This document shows, in pieces, positions 27,981 through 36,072 of a DNA stretch of 64,000 nt (the stretch's first letter is position 1; every line of letters begins with the position of its first letter). The DNA is from Olavius sp. associated proteobacterium Delta 1 (GTDB lineage: Bacteria; Desulfobacterota; Desulfobacteria; Desulfobacterales; JAFDCJ01), in NCBI GenBank assembly GCA_902749685.1, contig CACVKW010000291.1, positions 62,001 to 126,000 of the forward strand, read 5' to 3'. The notes below the pieces were generated by a model. It did not search any database. It saw only the letters and a list, made by a program, of their open reading frames with translations, and was not told where the DNA came from. A program made the position numbers and the translations under genes.

Positions 27981-29069
27981 ATGAGCCAGATTGATATCGA
28001 GGTGAGAGAGGTTACCAAGCGTTTTGGGGACGTGGTTGCGGTCGATAATGTTTCATTTAACATTGAAAAGGGGGAGTTTTTTGCGCTTCTGGGACCGAGC
28101 GGCTGCGGCAAAACTACCATATTGCGAATGATCAGCGGTTTTGAGACACCGACCGAGGGCGATATTTACATCGGCGGTGAGGTCATGACCCGCGTACCTG
28201 CCTTTCGTCGGCCCACCAATCTTGTTTTTCAGCAGCTTTCGCTTTTTCCGCATATGAGTGTCTTTAAAAACATTTCCTTTGGTCTGGAGATGAAGAGAAC
28301 TTCAAAGGAGAACATCAAGAAAGCGGTATATGAAGCACTCGAGCTCGTTGAGCTCGAGGGTTTTGCCGAGCGCAGAATACATCAGCTGAGCGGCGGGCAG
28401 CAGCAGCGGGTGGCGATAGCCCGGGCCCTGGTCAATCATCCGACGGTTCTTTTACTGGATGAACCCCTTGGCGCCTTGGATCTTAAACTCAGAAACCAGA
28501 TGCAACTCGAACTCAAAAGGATTCAGCGGGAGGTGGGCACCACATTTATATACGTAACCCACGACCAGGGCGAAGCACTGACCATGTCCAATCGGATTGC
28601 GGTGATGAACAACGGCATCATCGAACAGATTGGCGAAAGTGACAATATTTATGAAAATCCTCAAACCGTCTTTGTGGCCAATTTTATCGGCGAGACCAAC
28701 TTGATAGAGGGCCGGGTCAGCTCAGTCGATGAAATCAAAGCCGTTATCACCAGCAAAGATTTAGCCATATCGGTTAGCTTACAAGAAGGTCTCAATACAG
28801 GCCATAATGCTTTTATCTCCGTTAGACCTGAAAAGATCCGGATTGGGGAACAGCTGACTGGCCTTGAAAATATCTATAGCGGGGTTGTTGAAGAAGCAAT
28901 TTACCACGGCGAATTAACCATATACACCATTTCCATCGAAAATCGACACCGGTTCTCCGTCAAAGTTCAAAATGTTGACATGAAAGGCTCCTATCCGCAA
29001 GGCACCCAATTGCAGGTCGGCTGGAGAATCGAAAACGGCATTGTGATCACCGAGAACGGTAATGGGTAA
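27981..29069 (+). CDS. potA: Polyamine-type ABC transporter ATP-binding protein
   Basis: A 362-residue ATPase of the PotA/CysA class. Walker A is G-P-S-G-C-G-K-T-T, the Q loop is F-Q-Q-L, the signature is L-S-G-G-Q-Q-Q-R-V-A-I-A-R-A, Walker B is V-L-L-L-D-E-P-L-G-A-L-D, and the switch His is in Y-V-T-H-D-Q-G-E-A. A C-terminal TOBE-like regulatory domain (about 240-360; S-V-R-P-E-K-I-R and a final region) completes it. It energises uptake by the two downstream permeases. The gene is separated by 24 bases from the first permease, as in an operon. Confidence 0.9.
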   Translation: MSQIDIEVREVTKRFGDVVAVDNVSFNIEKGEFFALLGPSGCGKTTILRMISGFETPTEGDIYIGGEVMTRVPAFRRPTNLVFQQLSLFPHMSVFKNISFGLEMKRTSKENIKKAVYEALELVELEGFAERRIHQLSGGQQQRVAIARALVNHPTVLLLDEPLGALDLKLRNQMQLELKRIQREVGTTFIYVTHDQGEALTMSNRIAVMNNGIIEQIGESDNIYENPQTVFVANFIGETNLIEGRVSSVDEIKAVITSKDLAISVSLQEGLNTGHNAFISVRPEKIRIGEQLTGLENIYSGVVEEAIYHGELTIYTISIENRHRFSVKVQNVDMKGSYPQGTQLQVGWRIENGIVITENGNG

Positions 29070-29093
29070 GATAAAAGTGAATAAGGATCGATA

Positions 29094-29960
29094 ATGATGG
29101 AAGGCAAAATAGATAGGGACCGATTAAAGTTTCTATTCCAAATGAGTCCGGGGGTGTTCTGGCTGGTTTTCTTTTTTGTGATTCCGATATTGTTGATTCT
29201 TACATACAGTTTCTATCAATTCTCAGACGGTGTAATGCAAAAAGCGTTCACCATGGAGAATTATATCCGGGCCGTAACACAGCACCTTTACTTTAAAATA
29301 TTCACCAAAAGCCTCTGGTATGGTGTGGCGGTGACTTCACTGTGTCTGCTCATAGGGTATCCCTGCGCCTATTTTCTGGCCCGGACAAAATACAAGCGCA
29401 AAGAGCTCTTGTTTTTGGCGCTGATAGTCCCATTTTGGACCAGCATTGTCGTTCGAACTTACGCCTGGAAGGTATTGCTGGGCACCAATGGGCTGATCAA
29501 TCATTTCCTGTTCGAGTTCGGCATTATCGAATTACCGATTCGTTTTCTGTACACTGAAAAAGCCGTTTTCATCGGTCTGATTCATGTTTTCTTGCCGTTT
29601 ATGATTCTGCCCTTGTATGCATCCATTGAAAAAATCGAGCAGCATTTGGAAGAAGCCGCCCAGGACCTGGGGGCGAACCGGGTCAAGACATTTTTACGGG
29701 TCAATCTGCCGCTTTCACTGCCTGGAATCAGCACCGGCTGCCTACTGGTGTTTATTCTGACTGTGGGATCATACATTACGCCGGACCTTTTGGGCGGTCC
29801 CAGTGAAATTATGATATCCAACGTAATCCAGAAGGAGTATTACGTGTCCTTTAACTGGCCGTTCGGCTCATCGCTTGCCATGCTTCTATTGTTTATCATC
29901 CTGGCCCTTATTATGTTCTATAACCGTATATTTAAATTGGAAAAGATTACAGGTGCCTGA
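29094..29960 (+). CDS. potB: Polyamine-type ABC transporter permease (PotB class)
   Basis: A 288-residue inner-membrane permease with six hydrophobic segments. The cytoplasmic EAA loop that contacts the ATPase is seen as E-E-A-A-Q-D-L-G-A-N-R-V-K-T-F near residue 185. Two ATG codons lie in tandem at 29094 and 29097. The stop codon abuts the ATG of the next permease, so translation is probably coupled. Family assignment to the PotB class rests on gene order and the L-A-R-T-K-Y-K-R-K and R-T-Y-A-W-K motifs. Confidence 0.88.
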   Translation: MMEGKIDRDRLKFLFQMSPGVFWLVFFFVIPILLILTYSFYQFSDGVMQKAFTMENYIRAVTQHLYFKIFTKSLWYGVAVTSLCLLIGYPCAYFLARTKYKRKELLFLALIVPFWTSIVVRTYAWKVLLGTNGLINHFLFEFGIIELPIRFLYTEKAVFIGLIHVFLPFMILPLYASIEKIEQHLEEAAQDLGANRVKTFLRVNLPLSLPGISTGCLLVFILTVGSYITPDLLGGPSEIMISNVIQKEYYVSFNWPFGSSLAMLLLFIILALIMFYNRIFKLEKITGA

Positions 29961-30740
29961 ATGTCTGTGAGGGAAGTACTTTTGAAAATCTGGGTGGTAT
30001 GTGTTTATGTATTCCTATTTGCGCCGATTCTGACCGTGATCATCATGTCCTTTTATACCTCCAAGTATTCAACCTTCCCACTGGGAGATTTGACCTTGAA
30101 GTGGTATAAGCTGGCTGCAGCCGATCATAATATCCTTTCTGCCATCAAAAACAGTTTTTTTATTTCCCTGGGAGCCACCGTTGGAGCCACCTGTATTGGA
30201 ACGCTGACCGCCATGGGATTCGTCAGACAAAAATTTCGCGGCAAAGAAATGTTGAATGCCTTTTTTTTGTCACCGATGATTATCCCTGAAATCATCACCG
30301 GCATCGCACTTCTGAGTTTTGCCACGATCCTAAAGTTGCAGGGGGGAATTTTTTTGATTGTGATCGGTCATATCCTCATATGCCTGCCTTTTGTCCTGAC
30401 GGTCGTATCGGCCAGGCTTCACGGATTTGATCGCTCCTTAGAAGAAGCCGCTATGGATTTGGGGGCCAGTGATACCGTGACGTTTAGAAGGATCACCCTG
30501 CCGCTGATCATGCCCGGGATTCTTGGAGGGGCGTTATTAGCGTTTACGGTGTCTTTTGACAACTTTCTAATAACATACATGCTGGCAGGTCCCGGACTTA
30601 CCACCATTCCGATTCAGGTCTACTCGATGGTCCGGTTCGAAATCACTCCGAAAATTCATGCCTTTTCCACTTTTATCGTTTTAATTTCCATGTCCCTTAT
30701 CATCATCAATGAAAGGGTGATCCGGGCGCACAGAAACTGA
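29961..30740 (+). CDS. potC: Polyamine-type ABC transporter permease (PotC class)
   Basis: A 259-residue inner-membrane permease, the partner of the preceding gene. It has about six membrane helices and an EAA loop E-E-A-A-M-D-L-G-A-S-D-T-V-T-F near residue 155. The C-terminal helix ends I-I-N-E-R-V-I-R-A-H. Typical PotC motifs are F-Y-T-S-K-Y-S near residue 32 and L-K-W-Y. Its ATG follows the potB stop with no gap, indicating translational coupling. With the upstream binding protein and ATPase it makes a complete importer. The PiT gene begins 42 bases downstream. Confidence 0.88.
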   Translation: MSVREVLLKIWVVCVYVFLFAPILTVIIMSFYTSKYSTFPLGDLTLKWYKLAAADHNILSAIKNSFFISLGATVGATCIGTLTAMGFVRQKFRGKEMLNAFFLSPMIIPEIITGIALLSFATILKLQGGIFLIVIGHILICLPFVLTVVSARLHGFDRSLEEAAMDLGASDTVTFRRITLPLIMPGILGGALLAFTVSFDNFLITYMLAGPGLTTIPIQVYSMVRFEITPKIHAFSTFIVLISMSLIIINERVIRAHRN

Positions 30741-30782
30741 AACCTGATTTGAAATCTCGCTAAAATACTTGGGGCCTTCGTA

Positions 30783-33059
30783 ATGAGTATTGAAATCTTT
30801 TTTATAGCGGTTTTAATTTTATTGCTGTTTGCTGTTTTTGATCTATCTGTGGGGGTTGCCAACGATGCCGTCAATTTTTTAAATTCCTCGATCGGTTCAA
30901 GGGTGGCCCCCTATTTTGTGATCATGATTGTTGCCAGTCTCGGCATTCTCGCAGGTGTGACCTTCTCCGGAGGAATGATGGAGGTCGCCAGGAAGGGCAT
31001 TTTTCATCCTCAGTTTTTTACCATGCCCGAACTCATTACGATCTTTATGGCCGTCATGCTGACAGATATCCTACTCTTAGATCTTCTCAATGCACACGGC
31101 TTGCCCACTTCGACAACGGTGTCCATTGTTTTTGAACTTTTAGGCGCTGCCGTGGCGGTATCGTTGATTAAAATCATGCATGCTGCGGATGGTTCGATGA
31201 CTTTAGGAGAGTATATAAATACGGGCAAAGCCATGATGATTGTCTTTGGTATCCTCCTGTCAATCGTCGTGGCTTTTTTCTGCGGCGCCGTGGTTCAATT
31301 CATTTCCCGTTTGATTTTTACCTTTGACTATCAGAAAAGGCTCAAGCGTTACGGCGCCATCTGGGGCGGCGTTGCCATGGCAACCATCACCTTCTTTATT
31401 CTGGTAAAAGGGGCCAAGGGGGCAACTTTCATGACCTCTGAAACCGTCCAATGGATCCTGTCCCACAGCCTGTTTATGCTGGCCTCAATTTTCCTGGTTT
31501 CAGCCATTATTTTTCAACTCTTAATTTCTTTATTCAACATAAATATTTTAAAACCGGTCGTGCTGGTGGGCACCTTTGCACTGGCCATGGCCTTTGCAGC
31601 CAATGATCTGGTGAATTTTATCGGAGTTCCTTTAGCCGGCTTAAATGCTTACCAAACGGCTGTCGCTTCAAGCGATCCGCTGAACATTACCATGGTGGCA
31701 CTGAGCAAGAAAGTGCAATCCCATACCCTGTTGCTGCTCATTGCGGGGGTTATTATGGTGTTAACCTTGTGGTTCTCAAAAAAAGCCCGGACTGTCACCG
31801 AGACTGAAATCAGCCTGGGACAACAGGAAGAGGGTACGGAGCGTTTTGAATCCATATGGCTCTCGCGCAGCATTGTCAGCATGGTGCATTCAGTTGTTGA
31901 GTCCATAAAAAGTTTGACCCCACGCGCCGTCAGAGAGCATATCGGCCGACGAATGGATCCCAATATTCATCAACCTGTTATGGCTGCGGTTCAACAGCCT
32001 TCTTTCGATTTGGTGCGTGCATCCGTAAACCTGATGGTTGCCAGCGCGGTGGTTTCTTTTGCAACTTCCATGAAGCTGCCCCTGTCAACCACCTATGTAA
32101 CCTTCATGGTGGCCATGGGCACCTCCTTCTCGGACCAGGCATGGGGCATGGAAAGTGCCGTTTACCGTGTTACCGGGGTTCTGACGGTTATCGGCGGATG
32201 GTTTATGACGGCTTTTATTGCCTTTGTCACTTGCTTTGTCTTTGCAGCGGTCGTCCATTATCTAAAAGTGCCGGGCGTCCTGTTGCTCATGTTTTTGGCT
32301 GTGCTCATGATTCGGAAAAACCACAAAAAGCACAAAGGGCGAGTCAGGGAGACTGAAGATCAAAAAATCTTTAATTTAAAAAAAGTTGATGATGCTCACC
32401 TGGCCGTTTCCAATACCTTTGATCATACGGCATACCTGTTAAAAGAGATCAGGCGGTCGTTAGACGTGTCATTTGATGCCTTATTCGATCAGGATGTCGA
32501 TACACTGAACCGACAACGAAAAAAAGTGAAACAAATCCAGGTTTGGTCCAATATTATCATGGCAAATGTTTTTAAGGTATTACGCCTGCTGCAAAAAGAG
32601 GAACCCCATGTGTCTTTTAAATATGCTCAGACGATCAGAAGGCTTCAAAAGCTGTCTGATGGGCACCGGGACATTGTCCTGCGCGCCTATGTGCATACCA
32701 GCAATAAACATAAAGGACTGCTGGATGTCCAGGTCGAAGAACTTAAAAAAGTCAAAATCTGCATCCTTGACATTCTTGAAAAAGTGGAAAATTCCTTCAA
32801 TAAGAAAGAAATTGTGGATTATCAGAATATCATTGACCTTTATCAACATATTCGGGATCTGGCAGATCAATTCAACAAGGTTCAAATCGAACGGATCAGA
32901 AACGATAGCTCCAAGACCCGTCTCAGTCTTCTCTATTATGGTATTCTGGGAAACTGTCTGATGCTCACCAAGCAGAACATCAAGCTGCTGGAGATTTTCA
33001 ACGAATCCTTTCAATTCGATAAGCAGTTGTCAGAGTCATATTTTAAATTTGATACTTAG
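30783..33059 (+). CDS. PiT family inorganic phosphate transporter with PhoU-like C-terminal domain
   Basis: A 758-residue protein. The N-terminal 520 residues are a PiT-type ion:phosphate symporter with about ten helices and the two family signature repeats (D-L-S-V-G-V-A-N-D-A-V-N-F near residue 20 and F-A-A-N-D-L-V-N-F-I-G near 275; also L-S-T-T-Y-V-T-F near 435). The remaining 230 residues are soluble and helical, with Lys- and Glu-rich stretches that look like a PhoU-type regulatory domain. Only 42 bases separate it from potC, but its function is unrelated, so co-transcription may be read-through. The ligand is taken as phosphate from the family. Confidence 0.87.
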   Translation: MSIEIFFIAVLILLLFAVFDLSVGVANDAVNFLNSSIGSRVAPYFVIMIVASLGILAGVTFSGGMMEVARKGIFHPQFFTMPELITIFMAVMLTDILLLDLLNAHGLPTSTTVSIVFELLGAAVAVSLIKIMHAADGSMTLGEYINTGKAMMIVFGILLSIVVAFFCGAVVQFISRLIFTFDYQKRLKRYGAIWGGVAMATITFFILVKGAKGATFMTSETVQWILSHSLFMLASIFLVSAIIFQLLISLFNINILKPVVLVGTFALAMAFAANDLVNFIGVPLAGLNAYQTAVASSDPLNITMVALSKKVQSHTLLLLIAGVIMVLTLWFSKKARTVTETEISLGQQEEGTERFESIWLSRSIVSMVHSVVESIKSLTPRAVREHIGRRMDPNIHQPVMAAVQQPSFDLVRASVNLMVASAVVSFATSMKLPLSTTYVTFMVAMGTSFSDQAWGMESAVYRVTGVLTVIGGWFMTAFIAFVTCFVFAAVVHYLKVPGVLLLMFLAVLMIRKNHKKHKGRVRETEDQKIFNLKKVDDAHLAVSNTFDHTAYLLKEIRRSLDVSFDALFDQDVDTLNRQRKKVKQIQVWSNIIMANVFKVLRLLQKEEPHVSFKYAQTIRRLQKLSDGHRDIVLRAYVHTSNKHKGLLDVQVEELKKVKICILDILEKVENSFNKKEIVDYQNIIDLYQHIRDLADQFNKVQIERIRNDSSKTRLSLLYYGILGNCLMLTKQNIKLLEIFNESFQFDKQLSESYFKFDT

Positions 33060-33200
33060 TACCTGAATTTTGTCCGTATTCTCAGCAGTGATGCTTAAGG
33101 GTGTATATCGGTAATTTATCCGCAGCGAAGTTTGCCGGCAAAAATTCAGGTAGAACGTAGAACGCGATCGGGGCCAAAGTTTGAATAGTGAGAAACAGTT

Positions 33201-34109
33201 ATGCGCAAATTAGCCTTTGGATACTCAACCAGATGCAATATCAGGTGTGAGCATTGCGTGGCCACGGAAGATCTGCCGGCCGGCAGGAAGATGGAACATG
33301 ATCAGGCAAAAGAGATCATTGTCGAGATGGCCCGGGCTGGTGTGGGCGGAATAAGCTTTTCCGCTGGTGAACCGTTTTTGTATTTCAATGAAATTGCAGA
33401 GCTTGTGAAACTTTGCCGTCAAATCGGAATCTATACGAGAATCGTTACCAACAGTTTTTGGGCCAAGACAGCAGAATCTTCCGACCAACTTGTATCAGAG
33501 CTGAAAATAATTGGGCTTTGCCAATTGAGATTGAGTTACTCAAGGTGGCACCAGAAAAATGTAAACCGGAACAATGTGTTGAATGCGGCACGCAGTTGCC
33601 AAAAGATCGGGCTAAATTTTTTTGTTTCATTTGTTACCGATTTTTCTAAAGAAGATGATCAGTATGAACAGTTTTTGCGTTATCATGGCCTCACATTTTT
33701 CCCCGAACCCGTCATCTATGCCGGTCGTGCGGAGTCTTTCAAACGCAGGAGTATTCTGACCGATTATCAGGCAAACTGCTGCAACATGAATCCCTATCTT
33801 TCTCCGGATCTTGACATGTACGCCTGTTGCGATGCGGGGAGCCATTTCCCGCAAACAAACTTTTTTTACCTTGGGAACTTAAACGGCAATACGGTGGAGC
33901 AGCTTTTTACTAAAAGTGAAACAGACCGGTTGCACAACCTCATCCGTACCATGGGGCTAACGAATATCGCATCCTTTACCGGTATGAAGGCACGCCAGAT
34001 CATAACCTATTGTAAATGCGATCTGTGCCGCAAACTGTTCGACTCACCGGAAACTTTAGCAAGGCTGCGATCTGAAGTGTCGCAACTGGAAGCTTGGAGC
34101 CGCTCGTGA
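33201..34109 (+). CDS. Radical SAM protein
   Basis: A 302-residue radical S-adenosylmethionine enzyme. The canonical CxxxCxxC cluster is C12-N-I-R-C16-E-H-C19. The G-G-I-S-F-S-A-G-E-P-F motif (SAM-binding GGE-like) follows near residue 54. The C-terminal part carries extra cysteines (N-C-C-N-M-N-P, Y-A-C-C-D-A-G, C-K-C-D-L-C), suggesting a SPASM-like region for auxiliary Fe-S clusters, as in peptide-modifying maturases. No obvious precursor peptide gene lies next to it. The substrate is unknown. The ribosome site is weak. Confidence 0.85.
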   Translation: MRKLAFGYSTRCNIRCEHCVATEDLPAGRKMEHDQAKEIIVEMARAGVGGISFSAGEPFLYFNEIAELVKLCRQIGIYTRIVTNSFWAKTAESSDQLVSELKIIGLCQLRLSYSRWHQKNVNRNNVLNAARSCQKIGLNFFVSFVTDFSKEDDQYEQFLRYHGLTFFPEPVIYAGRAESFKRRSILTDYQANCCNMNPYLSPDLDMYACCDAGSHFPQTNFFYLGNLNGNTVEQLFTKSETDRLHNLIRTMGLTNIASFTGMKARQIITYCKCDLCRKLFDSPETLARLRSEVSQLEAWSRS

Positions 34110-34168
34110 TCCTGGATTGTTCTTTTATAATCGAGATGCCGGCCTTGTTTGAAAGGATAAGGTCTCTT

Positions 34169-34450
34169 TTACTTCTTTTTTAATTTTTTAAAATAGTTGC
34201 CGGGTTCCCACCACTGCTTTTCATCATCGATATATAGCAAAAATTTATCCAATTGCTCCTTAATGCGCCGGGATTCGTCAACACCAAACTCTAAAGCAAA
34301 ATTGTGGTCATCGGCCTCGACGTTTACGCTGAAATAGTCCTGCGGACCGTCTCTAAACCCGGGGCCTGAAGCCCAGCTGATATCCAACTCAGAGTTGTTG
34401 CCCAAAATTTTAGTTCGACGATTTTTTTTAGAAAGCCGCATCAGTCTCAT
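34169..34450 (-). CDS. Hypothetical protein
   Basis: A 93-residue soluble protein with a basic N-terminus (R-L-S-K-K-N-R-R-T-K) and a lysine-rich C-terminus. The middle (D-I-S-W-A-S-G-P-G-F-R-D-G-P-Q-D-Y-F) and the following E-A-D-D-H-N-F-A-L-E-F stretch look conserved, but I do not recognise a family. It converges with the radical SAM gene, 60 bases away, and its start lies about 225 bases from the patatin gene's start, so the two are divergent. No signal peptide or membrane segment is seen. Confidence 0.55.
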   Translation of the reverse strand: MRLMRLSKKNRRTKILGNNSELDISWASGPGFRDGPQDYFSVNVEADDHNFALEFGVDESRRIKEQLDKFLLYIDDEKQWWEPGNYFKKLKKK

Positions 34451-34674
34451 TATTCACCTCTATTAAATCCAGTTTCTCATCATTCTCATAAAAAAATCTT
34501 ACCATAAATTTCATCCCTCAAATTCTGAATTCGCCAAGCCAGCATACCAGAGATAATCAAGTATTACAAAATGCATCTTGAGTCAGATTCAGGTTATTGT
34601 TGTAATTGTTGATTAAATCCGCTTATATTTGGTCAGGCATTACATGAAGAGATAACCACACGCAGGAGATAACC

Positions 34675-35619
34675 ATGACATCGCGCAAAACGGTTGCCCT
34701 GGTCCTCGGTAGCGGATCATCGCGCGGATGGGCACATATCGGAGCCATCGAAGCACTGGAAGAGGAAAAAATTACGATTGATTATGTTGTCGGAAGCAGC
34801 GTCGGATCTTATGTCGGTGCACTCTACGCCAGCGGCAGCCTTAAGAGTCTCAAAGAGTTTGTTCTCAGGATGGACGGCAAAAAGGTCTTTTCTTATTTCG
34901 ACGTGGTTTTCCCGCGCTCGGGCCTCCTCGACGGCACCAAAAAGCTAAAGGAGCTTTTTTCGATTCACACCGATGTCGATGATTTTTCTGAGCTGAAAAT
35001 CCCGCTACTGATGGTGGCAACCGATATGGTAACCGGGAAGAAAGTCGTTCTGAAAACCGGCAATATATTAAGTGCCCTCAGGGCGACGACCTCAATTCCG
35101 GGGCTCTTTGCACCCGTGAAGGTCAAAGATCGCTGGTTGGTGGACGGCGGCCTGGTGGACCCGGTTCCGGTAGGCGTCGCCCGGGCCCTGGAAGCCGATG
35201 TCGTGATTGCCGTTGATCTTAACAGCGGGGTTGTCTCGCGCAAAAAGCCAAAAAAACAGATCAACCCCACGGCCCCCAAAACCGCAAATTCCCTGGCCTA
35301 CAAGAGTGAACTGCTTAAAAAAATGGTGGATTATTACGAACATGCTGAAATTAGTTTCACGAACAAAATCAGCGTACTGCTTAATCGGGAATCAGGTACC
35401 CCTGATATCATCGATACCGTCATGACCTCCATCAACATCATGCAGGAGCGTATCACCAGGGTCAATCTGGCTGTGGAACCGCCTGACGTGCTGATCCAGC
35501 CGCGTCTCGGTCAGTTGAAGATGATGGACTTCGACCAGGTTGAACAGACCATTGAAGAAGGCTATATCAGTGTTAAGGAAAAAATAGAACACATCAAAAA
35601 ACTGCTCGAACCTGCATGA
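34675..35619 (+). CDS. Patatin-like phospholipase (RssA-like)
   Basis: A 314-residue serine lipase-fold protein. The oxyanion glycine stretch is L-G-S-G-S-S-R-G-W-A-H-I-G (usually G-G-G-x-R-G), the nucleophile elbow is V-G-S-S-V-G-S-Y-V near residue 40, and the catalytic Asp lies in V-D-G-G-L-V-D-P-V-P. This Ser-Asp dyad set and the length match the RssA/NTE-like bacterial patatin family, which cleaves phospholipid or lysophospholipid acyl chains. No signal peptide is seen, so it is probably cytoplasmic or membrane-associated. A GGAGAT site precedes the ATG. Confidence 0.87.
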   Translation: MTSRKTVALVLGSGSSRGWAHIGAIEALEEEKITIDYVVGSSVGSYVGALYASGSLKSLKEFVLRMDGKKVFSYFDVVFPRSGLLDGTKKLKELFSIHTDVDDFSELKIPLLMVATDMVTGKKVVLKTGNILSALRATTSIPGLFAPVKVKDRWLVDGGLVDPVPVGVARALEADVVIAVDLNSGVVSRKKPKKQINPTAPKTANSLAYKSELLKKMVDYYEHAEISFTNKISVLLNRESGTPDIIDTVMTSINIMQERITRVNLAVEPPDVLIQPRLGQLKMMDFDQVEQTIEEGYISVKEKIEHIKKLLEPA

Positions 35620-36072
35620 GCCTGCGGTTAAAATGGTCCCTGCCTGACCGGTTCCCTGCCGGATTCTACCCGTGCTTGCGTCCCGTAAATACGATAAAAA
35701 AAGTGAACCATACACTATTCAATACCCCCGGGTCTGAATCTTTTACAATGCGTTTTTGTTGAGGGGCGGCCGGACCCGGCTGGCCGTCAACATAACGGTT
35801 TTTGATTCGATACACAAACTTTTTGGATCCCAAATGAATCCATGGTGGATAACATCCCGGTAGCTCGGTGTGGCAGGTAAACGGAAAAATATATTGAGTT
35901 TTTCTGAATTGATACATAAAATACTATTTAATATTGATGCGCCCGTAAACGGTCGAAACGACTTGATTCACTGAAATCTAAGAATTGTTTCGAATTTGAG
36001 CTTTGTAAATTACATATAGCACATGACCCTATTCACGGCGCTTTAAACCTAACCGGTAGAGGACGGTAATAG
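35620..36072. other. Intergenic region
   Basis: About 450 bases between two plus-strand genes. A minus-strand frame of 83 codons (35666-35917) is open but lacks a ribosome site and matches nothing I know, so it is not called. A GC-rich imperfect palindrome (GGCGGCCGGACC...GGCTGGCCGTC, about 35765-35790) is visible. The region before 36073 should hold that gene's promoter, but no clear consensus is seen. Confidence 0.3.

Noticed and set aside
35666-35917. 83-codon minus-strand frame between the patatin and CoA-transferase genes
   Set aside because: No ribosome site, no known motif, and unusual composition. It remains possible but unsupported.
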